64,000 bases of DNA from Quercus robur (taxonomy: Eukaryota > Streptophyta > Magnoliopsida > Fagales > Fagaceae), in assembly GCF_932294415.1 (NCBI RefSeq), contig NC_065538.1, forward strand, positions 79,187,834 through 79,251,833, in the 5' to 3' direction. Under the pieces are notes generated by a model. It did not search any database. It had not been told where the DNA came from and was given only the letters and a program-made list of their open reading frames with translations. Below, piece by piece: positions 26,860 through 39,093 of this stretch; the first letter of the stretch is position 1, and each line of letters opens with the position of its first letter. A program made the position numbers and the translations under genes.

Positions 26860-27165
26860 ACTGGTCCACTTCAGCCTATTTCGATCCATCCTGGTCTACT
26901 CAATCCACTTCAGTCCATTCGATCTAGTCTTATTCTATCAAATTCATTCCATTTGGTCTAATCAATCCAATTCGGTCGATTTCATTCCAATTCAATCAAT
27001 TTTAGTCCACTTGGGTCCATTCAATCCAATAATTCTATTTCAGTCTATCATGGTCCACTTGGGCCTACTCAGTCCAATTTGGTCTGCTATGGTCCATTTC
27101 ATTCCACATGGGTCCACTTCAATCCACTTTGGTTTGCTTCGGTACAATTAGGTCCATTTTGAATT
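26860..27165. repeat. Degenerate 10-11 bp minisatellite (TTCGGTCCA-like)
   Basis: About 28 imperfect copies of a short unit around TTCRGTCCAY (for example GGTCCACTT, CAGTCCATT, GGTCCATTT) run without break for about 300 bp. Unit length varies from 9 to 11, so it is old. No frame crosses it. Confidence 0.8.
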
Positions 27166-30100
27166 AATTGGTCCGTAAATTGATAATTTTTGTAAGTTGC
27201 TTTTTCAATTTTTGGCTCAAAAAAAATTTTTCTTAATTTTTGGGTTGAAAAGTATGAATTTTTTTTATTTGGACCAAACTCTTTAGTTTTTGGATTTTAA
27301 AAAAAAGGCAATAGAAATTAGAAATATGAGTCTTAAAAATCTAATAAAAACTATGAATATTCACAAGATTAGCTTATATTTGGGGATTATAAGATTAGCT
27401 TAAAATTCAAGTTTCAAAAAACTATTTAAATATAGTTTTTTGTTTTGCAAGCCATAAAATGGTGGGTTCCACAGTTGAATTTATTGTTTCACTAATATTT
27501 TCTAAATACAATTTTCAAAAAACTATATCCTATTTTCCTGATTTAGAATAGGATTTTGAAAACGACTAACGGTTGTTTTCATAATATAGAATTTTTTTTT
27601 TTAATAACATAGTTGTAAATAAGTTGAAAACAATGGAACTTACATATTTGTCCAAACTTTTATATCTCATAAATTAAGGAGCTTATCTTTACTACAAAAA
27701 GAATTTTCACACTTCAAATTTGAAACTTATCATAAAAAAAGTACATTTTAAAACTTGTTCTTAAAAGTAGGAGCCAAACACGTATAATATAAAAATTATT
27801 TTCTAAAAAATATTCTTAAGTTCAATTTTTAAAAAATTGTTTTAATACTGTTTTGAAAACAAAAACAAAAATCTTCATACCTATCAGACCCTAATACATG
27901 CATTATTTAACCTACAAATCACATTATATTTTTTAAACCAATACTCTGAAGGCATCTATTAACTTTTTCTAATTAGTAATTTATTATAATTTTTTTAAAA
28001 ATAAATTTGTAACATTGTGCAGAACATCACCTAGTTTTTACACAGTGATTCTGGAATTTTCAACCAAATATTCAACTTTAGATCTTTGCTTTTAGTCCGC
28101 AGCAAGCTACAGAAATGACATTGCGAAATGCATATTAATTTTAACCCAAAAAAAAAAATGCATATTAATTGGTGGGTCAAGGAGTGCAAAGCTATTTGGC
28201 CTTTTAGCCTGAATTAGAAAGAAAATTCATCAAAGCAACAATCGTTCATTCGTTTGTAAGAAATACAGTAATTAAGAATTAAGAAAGTGATCTTCTAGCT
28301 TTTACAACTCATATACGCACTTTAATAGAGTCCTTTCATAACGCCGTGTAGACAAGTTATCAAAATCCAAATCATGCTGAAACTTTCATGCTTGGAATTA
28401 GGGATTTACTGTTTTATATATACTTAAAAGTTCCCACATACTAATACATTAAATAAAATTTAATTTTTTACTCTGATAAAACTGTCTCATAGCTCTCACA
28501 CTCACTAAAGTTACACATTAATCTAGGATTAATACACACACATCTATGCTTCTTTCCTATCAATGTGGGATTATACCACTTTTGATAGGGTTAGTGATGA
28601 CTTACTGCACCTACTTATGATTTTAACCATGGGACTTCCACCCAAAAAAAAAAAAAAAATAGAAGAAAGAAAAGAAGAGAGTGAGACAAAATTACAATTT
28701 ATCTCTTTATGATTTGACCCTATCAGTATCACAATTTATTTTAAAAACTCCGCTTCTGATGATAGTTCTTTGTTATCAAACTAAGACATCAATCGGTTTT
28801 TAGTGTAAGCAGAGATTAAACCTCAAATCTCTTATTCAATCATCAGAGATTTTACCATTTGAACTAACTAAAACTCACAATTTTAAAAACTTTGAAGTAG
28901 TAGTGTTTCACCCAAAATACCCTAATAAATTTTTGTGATCCAAACCTTTTTTTTTTTTTTTTTTGAATTTGATTTTTACAACAACGATAAGGAAGTAAGA
29001 ATTTAAACTTTAGGTCTTCTAATAAAATAGAACAGATTATGTCACTAAATCATAAAACTCTTGACTTTATTTTAATACAAATTTTAGTAATTCAAAAATA
29101 TAACAATTAACAAATCATGTGTGACTAAATTGTAATTGTATTGCACCAAATCATAAGGGGATAATTGCTTTGTTGAAAATTTTCATTTCATGAATTAAGT
29201 CACAGACTTAACAAGCCAATGGTTAATCGTTGTGAATGTGATTATGATTTTTATCATGTATAAAACTTTTCCTGTTGTCTTTATAAATTTATTAAAACTT
29301 TTTTTTTTTTTTTTTTTTGGAGAAACTTTTGGGAATCAAATTTATTACAACTAAACGCAGTCATTTGGAGAGAAAAACAAAAATAGATATGAATATGAAA
29401 TGTGTACTTCCTTCTTAAAAATCCATATATATAGACCGTTCAGAATCAGAAAAACAAAAACAAAACACTCCTTAGTCCATTAGTCCATATATTTAGACCC
29501 AATAGCCATCTATTTAGACTATTCCAATTTCAAAGAGGTCCTGTCCTGGGGTGATGCACGATACAACATTTATTGTTTTGTTACTCTGAAAGATTAAAAT
29601 CCACAAATTTTAGCTAAATTTGATATGCACTTTCAATTTTATAATTGCTCAATCTTAAGTTCTTAACCCATTGGGCATGTAAAAGGGAAAAAGTTCTGTT
29701 TATATTTATTATCGGTTTGATGAGAATAGGTGTATTCCAACTTGCTTGTTGGTGCTTCTCTCCTTCTTTCCTTTCCTTTTCATTTCTTTTCATTTCTCCC
29801 TTTGTCTCTTATAATGATGTTGTTGGCCTGCTTTTATTTTAAGTGCAAGTGAAATATAAAGACTTTAGACTTTCAGCCGAATTTTGATGATGCTTCAATT
29901 CAAAGTTTCAAACTTCTATAGTTATTATCATTTCCTCCAACTATTCCCCCGTACTGTATCAACGTTAACAAATTTAAAAGGTGGTCACAATAATAATATC
30001 CTCTAAAAATTTTATCTCATATAGTAGTTATATGTTTAACGTCCCTCTCATAGAAAAGGATTTTATATGAAACTGCCAACACATCTGTAAAAAGATTGTT

Positions 30101-31589
30101 ATATATAATACCAGTGAACTAGGATCCTATGATATGAGGGAGGTGAAAAAAGAGAGGCTCACATGTGGCATCTTACTTAGATAATTGATCCTAATCTTTA
30201 GTTGCCTACCACAAAATCCATCTTTAGATCTTGGAATCTAAAGAATTAGGTTGGTATTCAATAAAGTTTCACGATCAAACAATTGGCACAAAACATATCT
30301 GAAGCAATAATTTAAGTTGAAATAACAAAGAAGAAAATGCTAATTAGAAAATTAATGGATTGACCGATATCTCATTTCTCAATGGCTCAAGTCTTTTTCA
30401 ACACCCCCTCTCTCTTTTTGTTGTAGATAAGCTTTTCCTTTTGTTTTGTTTTTAAAGTTCTTGAATGTTGTCAATAGGTTTAGGCCTAGGCAAGTGGACA
30501 AATATAAGAGTGAAAGAAATCTAACTGTATCCTCATAGATTTCAAAGCGTACAAAAGTTAAATTTCATAAATGACAAGTAGGAAGAAAACTATCACAAGG
30601 ATGACATATTCCTAGTAATCTTATAACTTGTATGGTAACTATTGAATAGAAATCTTCTTTTTTGATGAGATATTGAATAGAAATCTTTGTCCCAGTTGTT
30701 TGTATTTCACTTTTGCTTTATCACTCATGTAACTTTCTACTTGTCTTAACTTTTTTTCCCATTTTAAACATTGGTTATTTTATAGAATAGAAAAAACAAA
30801 AACAAAAATCAAAAAACAAGTATATAAAAATTGTGATTGTTTGACTCTAAAGTAAAATATAAAAAGTGAGACAGAATTTTTTTTCGGTGAATAATAATAT
30901 TTTTTCCCCAGTTTGTTCAAAAAGAGCATCTTTAACATGATTTAGGTTTGATTAAAGACCATGCTTGTTGATAAAAATAAGATGTTTTTGAGTTTTTCCC
31001 ATTTTAAAATGTATATATGATTTATGGCTAATTAAGAAAACAAAAACAAAACAAGAAAATTCAACACATGTATATTTTTTTTTCTATCAAAAAAAAAAAA
31101 ACATATGTATATTTTGGTGAGTTCTGGCCGCTTTTGGTCACTATCACTTTTTGGTCACTTTCACATGTTCGCCAACTAAACCAACCAATATATATTTATT
31201 TAGATAACTTATAATATATATTTTAGCGCTTATAACTTACTAATGAAGGCCGAGAGTTTTATAGCTCAAGTAGCTCAAGGACATTTTGGTTCCAAACATA
31301 TTTGGAGTCTTGGATTCCAATCATTAATAAGAATATGACATTTGTAATTATTATGAGTAATGCATTGTGTGTAATAAAGCACATATCATTTTTTTATAGG
31401 TAATTCAAGTCCCAGGCTCCAAACATGTTTAGAGCCAAACATTTTCCATATTTCAGGGTTCAAATTCCCTCTATTCCATTGTTGTAAGAACAAAATTTGA
31501 CTATCAATTAGTTTCTAGTCAATAGTTACAACTCCCACTAATTGAATTTTAATATGATTAACGTAAAATTATAACCCCAAACTCTAATT
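27166..31589. other. Long gene-free AT-rich region
   Basis: No coding region is supported in 4.4 kb. It holds a SINE copy at 28741-28870 and poly(A/T) tracts near 28650, 28950 and 29310. The 65-codon frame at 29645 has no family resemblance. Confidence 0.5.
28741..28870 (-). mobile_element. tRNA-derived SINE copy, minus orientation
   Basis: Read on the minus strand from about 28870 it has an A-box-like GTTAGTTCAAATGGTAA and a B-box-like GAGGTTTAATCTC spaced as in tRNA genes. Then come CACTAAAAACCGATTGATG and TCTTAGTTTGATAA. The tail matches the plus-strand copy at 43368-43457 (CTGATTGGTGTCTTGGTCTAATAAT), which shows they are one SINE family. Confidence 0.6.
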
Positions 31590-34500
31590 TCTTTTCTCTG
31601 CAAACCCTAACTTGGACCCTCCCTATTTTTTCCTCCAAGGCCAAGGTGAGTCCCTTCTCTCTCTATCACTCTAATTTCTGGGTTTAATTTTGAGTTTCAC
31701 ATTTTATTCTGTTTGGGTTTGTTATTGTTTCTCTAATATGATTATATGCTTCTTTATCTTAATTTATTTTGTTTGGTTGCTAACCGATTGTAGGCACTTT
31801 CGGTCGGTACAATGTGATTTGTGTTTGTTTGTGGATCAACTTTGGTAATTGCAAAATGGCAAATTAATCCAAAACCCTCGGTGCATTGTAAGAATTCCCC
31901 CTCCACGTTAAGTTAACCTAACCCAACTCATACGAACCCTAACAATATCATTATTATCATTACGCAAATAAACAATGGACTCTGCACTAATAATTAAGAA
32001 AAAAAAGTAACGATGGATATTATATATTATTCACTATGAAGATTAGGAAGACCATTGATCATTCTCAATTAGTGGGCAAATTAAGAGGAGAGCCTACCAA
32101 CAATTGCCACTCACATACGCGTGGTATGTGTATGGCTCTTGAGGTGTCACCTTGCGTTATTTAGTCATGTGCGCACTTAGGCTTTGGTCCTTTTTGGAAG
32201 TTAAAGGCGGCGATACAAACTTGTCAAGATCAAAATGATTTATTTGGTATATAAAAAGTTAAAAGTAGCAAGAATGAAACCCGATGCAATTGTAGCAAGA
32301 ACACCAACATGGAATAGAGAGTCACATCGATATCCTTGATAATTCTCCACTTGATTTTGTCTCATAATTCGTTTTATCCGACAAAAAAATGCTTTCTTTT
32401 GATTAATCTGGAGTAAAAGTTAGGACAAGTAAATTTTATCACGATGTGAATTGTTCACAACGACTTCTAGTTGAAGTCCACTCTTAATTGGCTCAGCCTG
32501 TTGGGAATTTATCCACAAATAACTTGATTTCTTTTGAATTTTCTAGATGTGAAAATTATAAAATATATATTTCTTATTATAAAATTTTGAGATTCCTTGT
32601 CAAAGAATAATGCTGTACTTCTTGTCCACCAAGTAAAAGGAATTGGAACTTAAAATACCATAACGTTGTGTTTAGATGTGGCATTTGTAGCTGGAATTTG
32701 AGATAGATCCATCATGTTTAAATTTCGTTAGCCATAAATTCTGAGTTTGACCATAGCAGGATAAGGACATTCAAAATTCTGCGATAATTTTGAGGCAGAA
32801 TTTGTAAAGCCAAAATTCTGGCTGCAAAATCCACCTATTGATCTGCTGAGGTATCATTTTTCAATTAAATTTGGTCCTCTCTTATGGTCCGTGAACTTGC
32901 CACCGTTGGAAATCCTATATATGCTCCCAAAGAAGTACTTTTTTTGACAATCTTCATCTTCATCAAATGGTCCTCGATGGGTAATCTTTGCTGCAAGATC
33001 TTAACGATGGAAACCATCTTGAAAGTCGCTGCTCCCGTCACAGATGGAAACCCAGCCCCAACAAATTGAACCCCATAGTTGTATTGTGAATCACAGTCGT
33101 TTCAAAATACCACTGAGATTTCATGGCTCCTCTCGTAGATGAACCCCCCGATCAACAAAGGCATAACCAGGGATGACAACTAGGGTAACGATTTGAACCC
33201 ACGGCTACATACTCTTAGGATTAGGATAAGACCCTTATCATAAGTGTAACGATGAACTCTTCTCTTTGTTTGAGGCTTTTTGATACTCTTAGGCCAACCA
33301 TGGCCAAGATAGTGGCTACTTACCATAGGATTAGGGTTGTAGAGCTTCGAATGGCACACTATAGATGCTACATTGTCTTGTACTCTAAAGCTTTTTTTTT
33401 TTCTTTTTTTCTTTTTTTTTTTTTTTTGCTCTAGTCTTGTACTCCATGCTTAAGCCTATTGGGTATGCTCGACCATTGAGTTCGGTAGCTAGGGTTAACA
33501 AAACTGGTGATTAAGCGTCTTTTTTCACGAAGTGGCATCTAGGGTCTTTTTTAGTATTACCTTAGATTAATGCCATTGTGACCCATATAAGGTGTGGAAT
33601 GGTTGATTCTAAGTGTGAGTTTGGATTGAGATGGAAAATTAAAATTATTTTACTATTCAGTTTATTTTAGTTACTATTCATGGATCCCACTACACTTTTT
33701 GATACTATTCATGGGCCTTACTGTATTATTTCAACTAATTTTTATATTTATTTACAATACTTTAAGCAATAAGTTTTCAATTTCAGCAAAATAAGCGGTA
33801 TTCAAACACACTCTCAGAGTGTAAATCAAACTTTTTGATATATGATCGATTGCAATAAGGATTCAAACTCAAGAATAATTTCAAGGGACAAGGCTTTAAA
33901 AGCAAATGCCACAATTTCCCGGATCCCTTCCTAAAATAATAGTTTAGGTTGGTAGATAGGTCACCTTAGCCTCATCCTTTCCACCTACTTGTCCTTGGTT
34001 ACTTCTAAGCCAAAGAGATTGGTTGAGCTAGTCCATGCCACTCCATTAGATTGTCCATCTAATAGGGTACATTAGATAAGTCACCTAATTAGATGTCCAA
34101 TGCGTTAGAAGAAGTCCATGCTCTTATCCACACTAGTAAAACTTGTTATAGTGGAGAGGGATGGTGTTTTGCACTCCATAGGCCCCGTACAAAAATACAA
34201 ACGAATTTCAATATAGGTACTCATTTTCATTGTTGACAACAAAATTTCATGTAACTGGTCCGACCAAGGGTGGGTCATGTCTATTCACTATACTATTTTT
34301 GTATAAGACCTGCCCACCAATAAGCTTACTAGTGTTAGACCAGTCAGGTGTACATCCACATCGAAGATCAAGTCGAGGTATCCAAAATCTGATTGCATGG
34401 ATGAACCGTGGAACTAGCGTGACCCGCGCCTAACAAGTAACCAGCATGGAACAAAATACTATTATATATTCTAAACAGCTGCAATTGAAATGCAACAAGT

Positions 34501-35196
34501 GCCCAAAGGCCAAAAGGTGAACTGACTTCATTGAATGATTGCATCAATTTGCTTCTTCTTCTTTTTTTTTAATTTTGATTTTCAAATTATATCTTCAATT
34601 TCAATTATGTAAAACAGCCAAACTATTTGTTAAAAAAAATTGACGTTCTTTGTTTTAAATATTTGTATCCTTTCATGTTCCTTTGGTTCACATGTGAAGT
34701 GCAGAGTAGTTCTCAGTTTGTCTTCCAGGCTTTCACGTGAAGTGCAATGAATTTTCCAGGATTTCACCAATTATATGCAACATGCTTGCTGAACAAAAGT
34801 AATGGAGTAGTGAAAAGACTTGCAGACTGATTTGTCATTATAATGGCATTCCAAGTTATCATTTTAAGTTCCAATAAAATTTTGGGATTTATGTTCAACC
34901 CACTAAGTTTGTAGAATTGGAGAAAAGATCGATTGATTGTGCGTTCAGTGTACTAAATGTAATTATATATGTGTGTACTTTTTTCTTTTCTTTTTTTGAG
35001 GAAGATATATATGTGTACTTAAAAAAGAAAACTTTATCATTAAATAACAGGAAAGTGTTAATTTGATTATGATTGAAAGAGTTTTTTTCCCCTTTTTCCT
35101 AAAAAAAAAATAATTATCACTCTGCACTAAAAGATAGATTACCCAAAAGGGTCTTGTCATTAAAAAATTTGAGTCAAATTAACAGCTACTCTTAGA
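31590..35196. other. Long gene-free region
   Basis: No gene is supported in 3.6 kb apart from the MITE at 33613-33813. The stretch 31600-31650 (AAACCCTAA, pyrimidine-rich, then AAG|GTGAGT) looks like a 5'UTR exon with a donor site, but no downstream exon was found. Frames at 32884 and 34230 resemble nothing known to me. Confidence 0.45.
33613..33813. mobile_element. Tourist/Harbinger-like MITE, degenerate
   Basis: The left end reads GTGTGAGTTTGGATTG; the right end is ATTCAAACACACTC. The interior has TTACTATTCATGGATCCC and GATACTATTCATGGGCC, the reverse-complement counterparts of motifs such as GTGAATAGT and GGGACCCA in the elements at 40413 and 58857. The target duplication is no longer clear. 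Confidence 0.5.
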
Positions 35197-35377
35197 GCAA
35201 TTATTAATAGATAGCCTTAGGACACTGGTTAAGAATCCAATTAAAGAAAGTTTTTATGAGAAAAAAAAAATAATTAATATTTTGACAACTTTTTTCATTT
35301 TCCATAAAAATGATGTCAAAACTTTCTTTAACTGAATTCTTAACCAGTGCCCTAAAGGCACTCGTTAGCATTTCCCT
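35197..35377. mobile_element. Foldback MITE with about 45-bp inverted ends
   Basis: The left arm GCCTTAGGACACTGGTTAAG (from 35214) pairs with the right arm ending CTTAACCAGTGCCCTAAAGGC (to 35359); AAAGAAAGTTTT / AAAACTTTCTTT continues the match inward. Weaker complementarity extends outward about 17 bp on each side. A similar right-end fragment (GCATTCGTTAACATTTTCCC) occurs at about 35513-35532. There is no coding capacity and the superfamily is not assigned. Confidence 0.72.
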
Positions 35378-35590
35378 TATTTAATAAATCATATTAAAAA
35401 AGTTTTATCACTACTTTCATGAAAAATATAAAAAACTATCAGAAAAATTAATTGTTTTATCATTTTCCTCTAAAATATTTCTAAAAATAATTGCTAAACC
35501 AACACCATTGGAGCATTCGTTAACATTTTCCCAAAAAAAAACCTTTACCTTAACTTTTTCAGCACATTTTAAAACATGCCTTACATATTT

Positions 35591-36654
35591 ATTATGGTAT
35601 TACATTATACATATTCAGCACATTATAAAACATGCCTCTTAGGTTCCTCTAAAAAAAAAAAGGAAAACATTCCTTTTAGGTCACTCAATAAAAAAACCAA
35701 GGAAAAAAAAAAAAAGGAAAATAATTTATGGAGCTTATAGTGGATAATTATTTAAATGGTGGAATTTATAGTTTGCATTTAAGTTGATTTATTATTTTTT
35801 GGTAAGATTGATTTGTAGTTTGTACCAATAGTTATCTCCAAATTGTCATTACTTGCAAATTTACAATTCTCTAACTATTAAATCCTATGATCCTCGGGGT
35901 TTTTTTTTTTTTTTTTTGTATTTATAACGGTCACTCTTCTTGTTTAATAAATCAAGTTGTTTGAGATATGACTAATTTTTATATTTATGAATATGAAATC
36001 ATGGAGTTTGGAAGAGGCATGATTAATTTGTTTGATTTTAGTAATTAGTTTTGGCACTAATAAGAGAAATTATTATTTACACCGGGAGGACTGCTGATAT
36101 GGTCCTCCCTAACGAATAAGATGATGTCATCTATATAAATATATGTGTAAGTTTACTAATCAGCACAAGAAATAAAAAATAAAAATTACCAGATGATGTC
36201 ATATTTGCATAAATAACAATATTTTATTGGTTGGATGGTCAGGGAGGACCATATCAACAGTCTTCCTGATGGACCTCATAATTTCTCCACTAATAGTGAC
36301 AAAAGTAAAATTTAGTCCTTTAATTTAGTAATCGTGGTTTATGTTTAATACTATGATATTCTTTAAAATCTAGCATTAATGACTCTATATATATTATGGT
36401 ATTACATTACACATAATTAGGAAAGATAATTAGATATATAGTTAGATGTCAATGAAATATATTTGGAAGTTTTAATAAATAAATATATATATATAATGGT
36501 ATTACATTACACATATTCTTAGATTACTCTAGAAAAGGAATAACACATTCCTTTTAGGTCACTCAATAAAAAAAACCGAGGAAAACAAAAAAGGAAAATT
36601 GTATATGGAGACTATAGTGGGTAATCATTAAAATGGTGGAATTTATAGTGTGCA
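35591..36654. repeat. Direct repeat pair (about 160-190 bp) about 900 bp apart
   Basis: 35591-35777 and 36493-36654 share GGTATTACATTA, ATTCCTTTTAGGTCACTC, GGAGCTTATAGTGG / GGAGACTATAGTGG, and AAATGGTGGAATTTATAGT. A partial third piece lies at 36397-36415. The MITE at 36063-36287 sits in the interval. Confidence 0.75.
36063..36287. mobile_element. Foldback MITE, TSD CACTAATA
   Basis: Inverted ends of about 45 bp: AGAGAAATTATTATTTACACC on the left pairs with the right end ...ATAATTTCTC, and GGTCCTCCCT pairs with AGGGAGGACC. CACTAATA occurs immediately outside on both sides (36055-36062 and 36288-36295). An 8-9 bp duplication suggests hAT or Mutator-like ancestry (inference). No transposase. 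Confidence 0.82.
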
Positions 36655-36796
36655 AAAATATAACAAGTTCCTATCCAAAAATAAATAAATAATTTTTTTT
36701 TTTAGAATCAAAATAAATAAATAATAAGTAATTAATGACCACAGAAATGACACTTTAATTTCTTATAATAATAAAAAAAGAAGACCACCACACACC

Positions 36797-37813
36797 TTTC
36801 CTTTGGTACGATGGTCACTCTACAAGTATATAAGTGCTTTGGGGGTGTGAGGGGTAAAGGTCGGGGTTCAAGTTTTTAGAAGGGAGCTTCACACACATAT
36901 ATAGTTAGATTAAGGGTGCGTTTGTTTTGGCTTCAAACCACTTCCAGAAATGTTTTTCCGTAAAAGTGGGTGTTTAGTTGTTACTGAAAATTGGGTCAAA
37001 CTGAAAATGTTTTCAATGTTGACTGTAAAATAAGGGCAACGGGGCGTAAAATATTTTCCGTTGTTATTTTCACTTCAAACCATTTCCGAAGACACGCAAA
37101 GAGAGAAAGAGAGAAAGAAAGGACTCACAAACGCACAAACAAAGAGAGAGAGAGATCACGCCGTTGAACCCACGATTGTGCCGGTCAGATTGCTGTCCTC
37201 GTCCCCTCCACGCAACTGTGAGTGCTCTGTTCATCCCACTCCGGCAAAAGAAGACCCATCCCACTCTGCCGACCCATTCTTCATCGTCACTGACCCAGTG
37301 AACGACCCACCCCTGAGCCAATCAGACAACCATGAGCAACCCACCCCTAAGCCACCCCTGAGCCGACCCACCCCTGAGCTGACCCAGTGAACGACCCACT
37401 CCGTCGACCCATTCCTCATCGTCACATAGCACTGTTTGTTTCGATCTCTCTCTCTCTCTGTCACTTAAGTCCCTCTCTCACGATTGATCTTGGGATTTTG
37501 ATTTTTTTGTTTTGATTTTTGTTTCTTTGATTGTTTATATATCTTGATTTTCTGTAATAATATTTGTTTGGATACTAAGAAAATGTGAGAAACATGATAA
37601 AAATGGGTTTTTTAGAGCATTTTCAGGAACACAACCAAACACTAGAAAATATTTTCCAAAACATTTTTTGGAATGCAACCAAACACTTGAAAATATTTTC
37701 CTTTCCCGAAAATATTTTCACCTGAAAATATTTTACACTCGAAAAATATTTTACATTCAACCAAACGCAACCTAAGCTAAAGTAGAATTTTTATCTTGTA
37801 TCAAAAAAAAAAA
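36797..37813 (+). mobile_element. tRNA-derived SINE split by a Harbinger insertion
   Basis: The left part (36797-36913) has TTTGGTACGATGGTCAC (A-box-like) and GGTCGGGGTTCAAGTTTT (B-box GGTTCAAGT). The right part after the insertion (37776-37813) reads GCTAAAGTAGAATTTTTATC followed by a poly(A) tail. The pieces flank the element at 36914-37772 at its TAA duplication. This gives the order of insertion: SINE first, Harbinger element second. Confidence 0.62.
36914..37772. mobile_element. Tourist-like PIF/Harbinger element, 859 bp, TSD TAA
   Basis: The ends GGGTGCGTTTG and CAAACGCAACC are inverted repeats flanked by TAA on both sides (36911-36913, 37773-37775). Further inverted copies of AAAATATTTTC-type motifs lie near both ends. 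The core (about 37085-37530) is unlike the rest: GA-rich then C-rich (CACCCCTGAGCC repeats), then CTCTCTCTC and TTGATTTTTG. It reads like a captured transcript leader. The 109-codon frame at 37061 is low complexity and not accepted as a gene. No transposase. Confidence 0.78.
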
Positions 37814-39025
37814 TTGACACTTTTAATGGTTCTCAAAAAAAAAAAAAAATGGTTTTGCCTTTTTAGCATAATATCGGCATATTCTAATTTAAACTTGTCT
37901 GATAGAAAATATTAGCCTTTGGAATCTTGAGAAGGTTGATTTTATTTTTTTCAAAAATAAAATCTCTTGTACGGCTGTACGCTAACGAACCTTAAAATAG
38001 AATTCTGCAACGAATATCCTATGGAAAAATTAACTTTTTTGTTAAGAGATTTGTTATTATTAATTTGGAATACCCCATCATTTATATCCTGACTTATAAT
38101 TTTAAAGAAATGGTAGTAGTGAGTTCAAATTATAACCATTAATGAGTAACAATTTACCATCTAAAATTTGTCGTGAAAATATTATGAGCATAATATTTTT
38201 TTGTAATTTTATTTTACCACAAGAAAATAGTGAGTCCTTTCACCACAAATCTCTTCCAAACCTACCCACTATCCCACTGCTTTCTCTCTTATAGAAAGCC
38301 ACTATATTCTCCCACGTCTTAAGTCTTACCATAAATTTCGCCCCCCGCAATAACTACCCTTGTATTTCTCTTCCATAAACTAGAGATAAGTAACAATTAA
38401 AAATAAAAATAAAAATAAAACCTACTTAAACTTTTTATTTTATTATTGTGACTAGTAATCACAAACAAAACAGTGGGTACAACTGGTTCCAACAATTCCT
38501 AATTAACTCTCATCCTAATCCATACTGGTCTTTCTTTAATAAAAGATCAAAGTCCATTACTCACTAAACTAGATGTTATAAAAGACTATCTCCATGGCAA
38601 GTTACTTTTTTATATATTTAACAAGCAACTATTTATAGTTTAATTAACACCTCCTAATTTTCAATACAAAATCTACGGATATATATACATATAAAGAAAG
38701 CAATTATTTTACGTGCAAACCTATATAAAATAGTTTATTTTATTTAAAATGCTTATTATTTACAAATACAGATGTACCTGTAGCACATCTATAAAAAGTG
38801 AGGCTTAAAAAAAAACTATTGGTCCTAAAAAGGTGACTAATTTCTAATTTTAAACTTAATTAAATTAGGCATAATTGAGAAGTGTTACTAGAAGCATCAT
38901 AGTAATTTTTGTTTTTTTATAATTATAAATAAGCATCATAGTCATTTCATTGTCCTTTGTCTAGTCGGTGTAATCATTTCTGTCGGCTTTCTCACGAATG
39001 CCATGCAAGACTACCTCCCTGACCT
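37814..39025. other. Gene-free upstream region of the TauE/SafE gene
   Basis: No element or coding region was recognised in 1.2 kb of AT-rich sequence. Confidence 0.5.
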
Positions 39026-39033
39026 TATATAAG
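39026..39033 (+). promoter_or_regulatory. Putative TATA box of TauE/SafE gene
   Basis: TATATAAG lies 61-68 bp upstream of the chosen ATG at 39094. If used, transcription would start near 39060. That would exclude the earlier in-frame ATG at 38998 and is the main reason for choosing 39094. Confidence 0.55.
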
Positions 39034-39093
39034 ACTCCAGATACAGTTCATCTGGAGACACAACAAGAAAGATCAAGAGGAATTCCAAAACAA

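Noticed and set aside
31600-31650. Leader-like AAACCCTAAC with AAG|GTGAGT donor
   Set aside because: No downstream exon or start codon follows within the window, so a gene start cannot be supported.
37061-37464. 109-codon frame and opposite-strand frames in the Harbinger core
   Set aside because: Proline/serine-rich low complexity from C-rich repeats within a bounded transposon. No domain recognised.
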